Below are positions 6,144 through 6,306 of a stretch of DNA of 6,306 nucleotides, one piece after another. Within the stretch, counting starts at the first letter, position 1, and each line of letters begins with the position of its first letter. The notes below the pieces were generated by a model. That model saw nothing but the letters and a program-made list of their open reading frames with translations. It was not told the origin of the DNA and ran no database searches. This DNA comes from Chitinispirillales bacterium (GTDB lineage Bacteria > Fibrobacterota > Chitinivibrionia > Chitinivibrionales > Chitinispirillaceae). The translations under genes and the position numbers were made by a program. Where the stretch lies: contig JAIRUL010000291.1 in assembly GCA_031254445.1 (NCBI GenBank), positions 1 through 6,306 on the forward strand, in the 5' to 3' direction.

Positions 6144-6306
6144 GAAACCATGAACCGTGATCCTCTAGAAATAAAGGTTTGGGGTTCAATAAAACTTTGT
6201 ATATTTTTATCGCAACCTGCGGGTGCAGGGTGTAGGCATTGGAACTTTCAGGGCGGTTTTGATGCCTATTGGGGTTTAGTCCTGTGAATAAAGGATAACT
6301 GTATAT
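6144..6306. other. Right-end spacer with short repeats and stem-loops, no recognised gene
   Basis: No known gene is visible. Structures present: an imperfect 8-bp stem at 6173-6198 (one mismatch), the hairpin CCTGC-GGGT-GCAGG (6216-6229), and a perfect 7-bp inverted repeat TAGGCAT/ATGCCTA (6233-6239 and 6262-6268, 22-nt loop). TTGGGGTT occurs at 6179-6186 and 6269-6276, and AATAAAGG at 6170-6177 and 6287-6294. A 45-codon ORF (6150-6287, plus) starts 6 nt after the preceding stop behind a weak AGGA. On the minus strand a frame is open from the right edge to a TAA at 6088-6090. I recognise neither. Confidence 0.4.

Noticed and set aside
5956..6153. 65-codon plus-strand ORF overlapping the unknown ORF
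   Set aside because: It is Arg/Ser-rich, has no ribosome site, and is offset from the ORF that has a strong one.
6088..6306. Minus-strand frame open from the right edge to a TAA at 6088-6090
   Set aside because: No start is in view, the composition is Pro/Asn/Arg-rich and unlike the genes here, and no motif is recognised. It is probably chance, though a gene tail cannot be excluded without more sequence.

Overview
The window reads as chromosomal DNA from an anaerobic, probably motile bacterium. It carries a rubrerythrin, which is typical of strict anaerobes, and a FliB-type flagellin lysine methylase. Shine-Dalgarno sites are strong and GGAGG-like, coding DNA is GC-rich, and the spacers between genes are very AT-rich. 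Bacillota (Clostridia) or another gut/sediment anaerobe lineage such as Synergistota would fit, but the sequence does not settle the phylum.

Layout. (1) Positions 1-2725, minus strand: a large GH106-like glycoside hydrolase. It starts at a TTG codon and runs off the left edge with 908 codons in view. A good sigma-70-type promoter, a helically phased direct repeat over the predicted start site and a leader hairpin lie upstream of it. (2) About 2847-3114: an AT-rich spacer with a compact GGGCAA-ATG-TTGCCC palindrome in front of rubrerythrin. (3) 3115-3657, plus strand: rubrerythrin, single-gene, closed by a clear intrinsic terminator at 3700-3727. (4) Minus strand, transcribed towards rubrerythrin: fliB (5722-4469), then a PaaI/hotdog thioesterase (4335-3838, possibly starting at 4440); these two are probably cotranscribed. 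(5) 5723-5840: a short divergent promoter region with a perfect AT palindrome. (6) 5841-6143, plus strand: an unrecognised 100-residue ORF with a strong ribosome binding site. It is followed by a spacer (6144-6306) that is rich in small repeats and inverted repeats and has no recognisable gene.

The three recognised functions are sugar-polymer degradation, peroxide/oxygen protection, and flagellin modification with an acyl-CoA-type thioesterase. They do not form one pathway. I see no mobile element, CRISPR array, tRNA or rRNA. No well-supported new system emerges. The least explained part is the right end (5841-6306), together with the candidate operators in the spacers.
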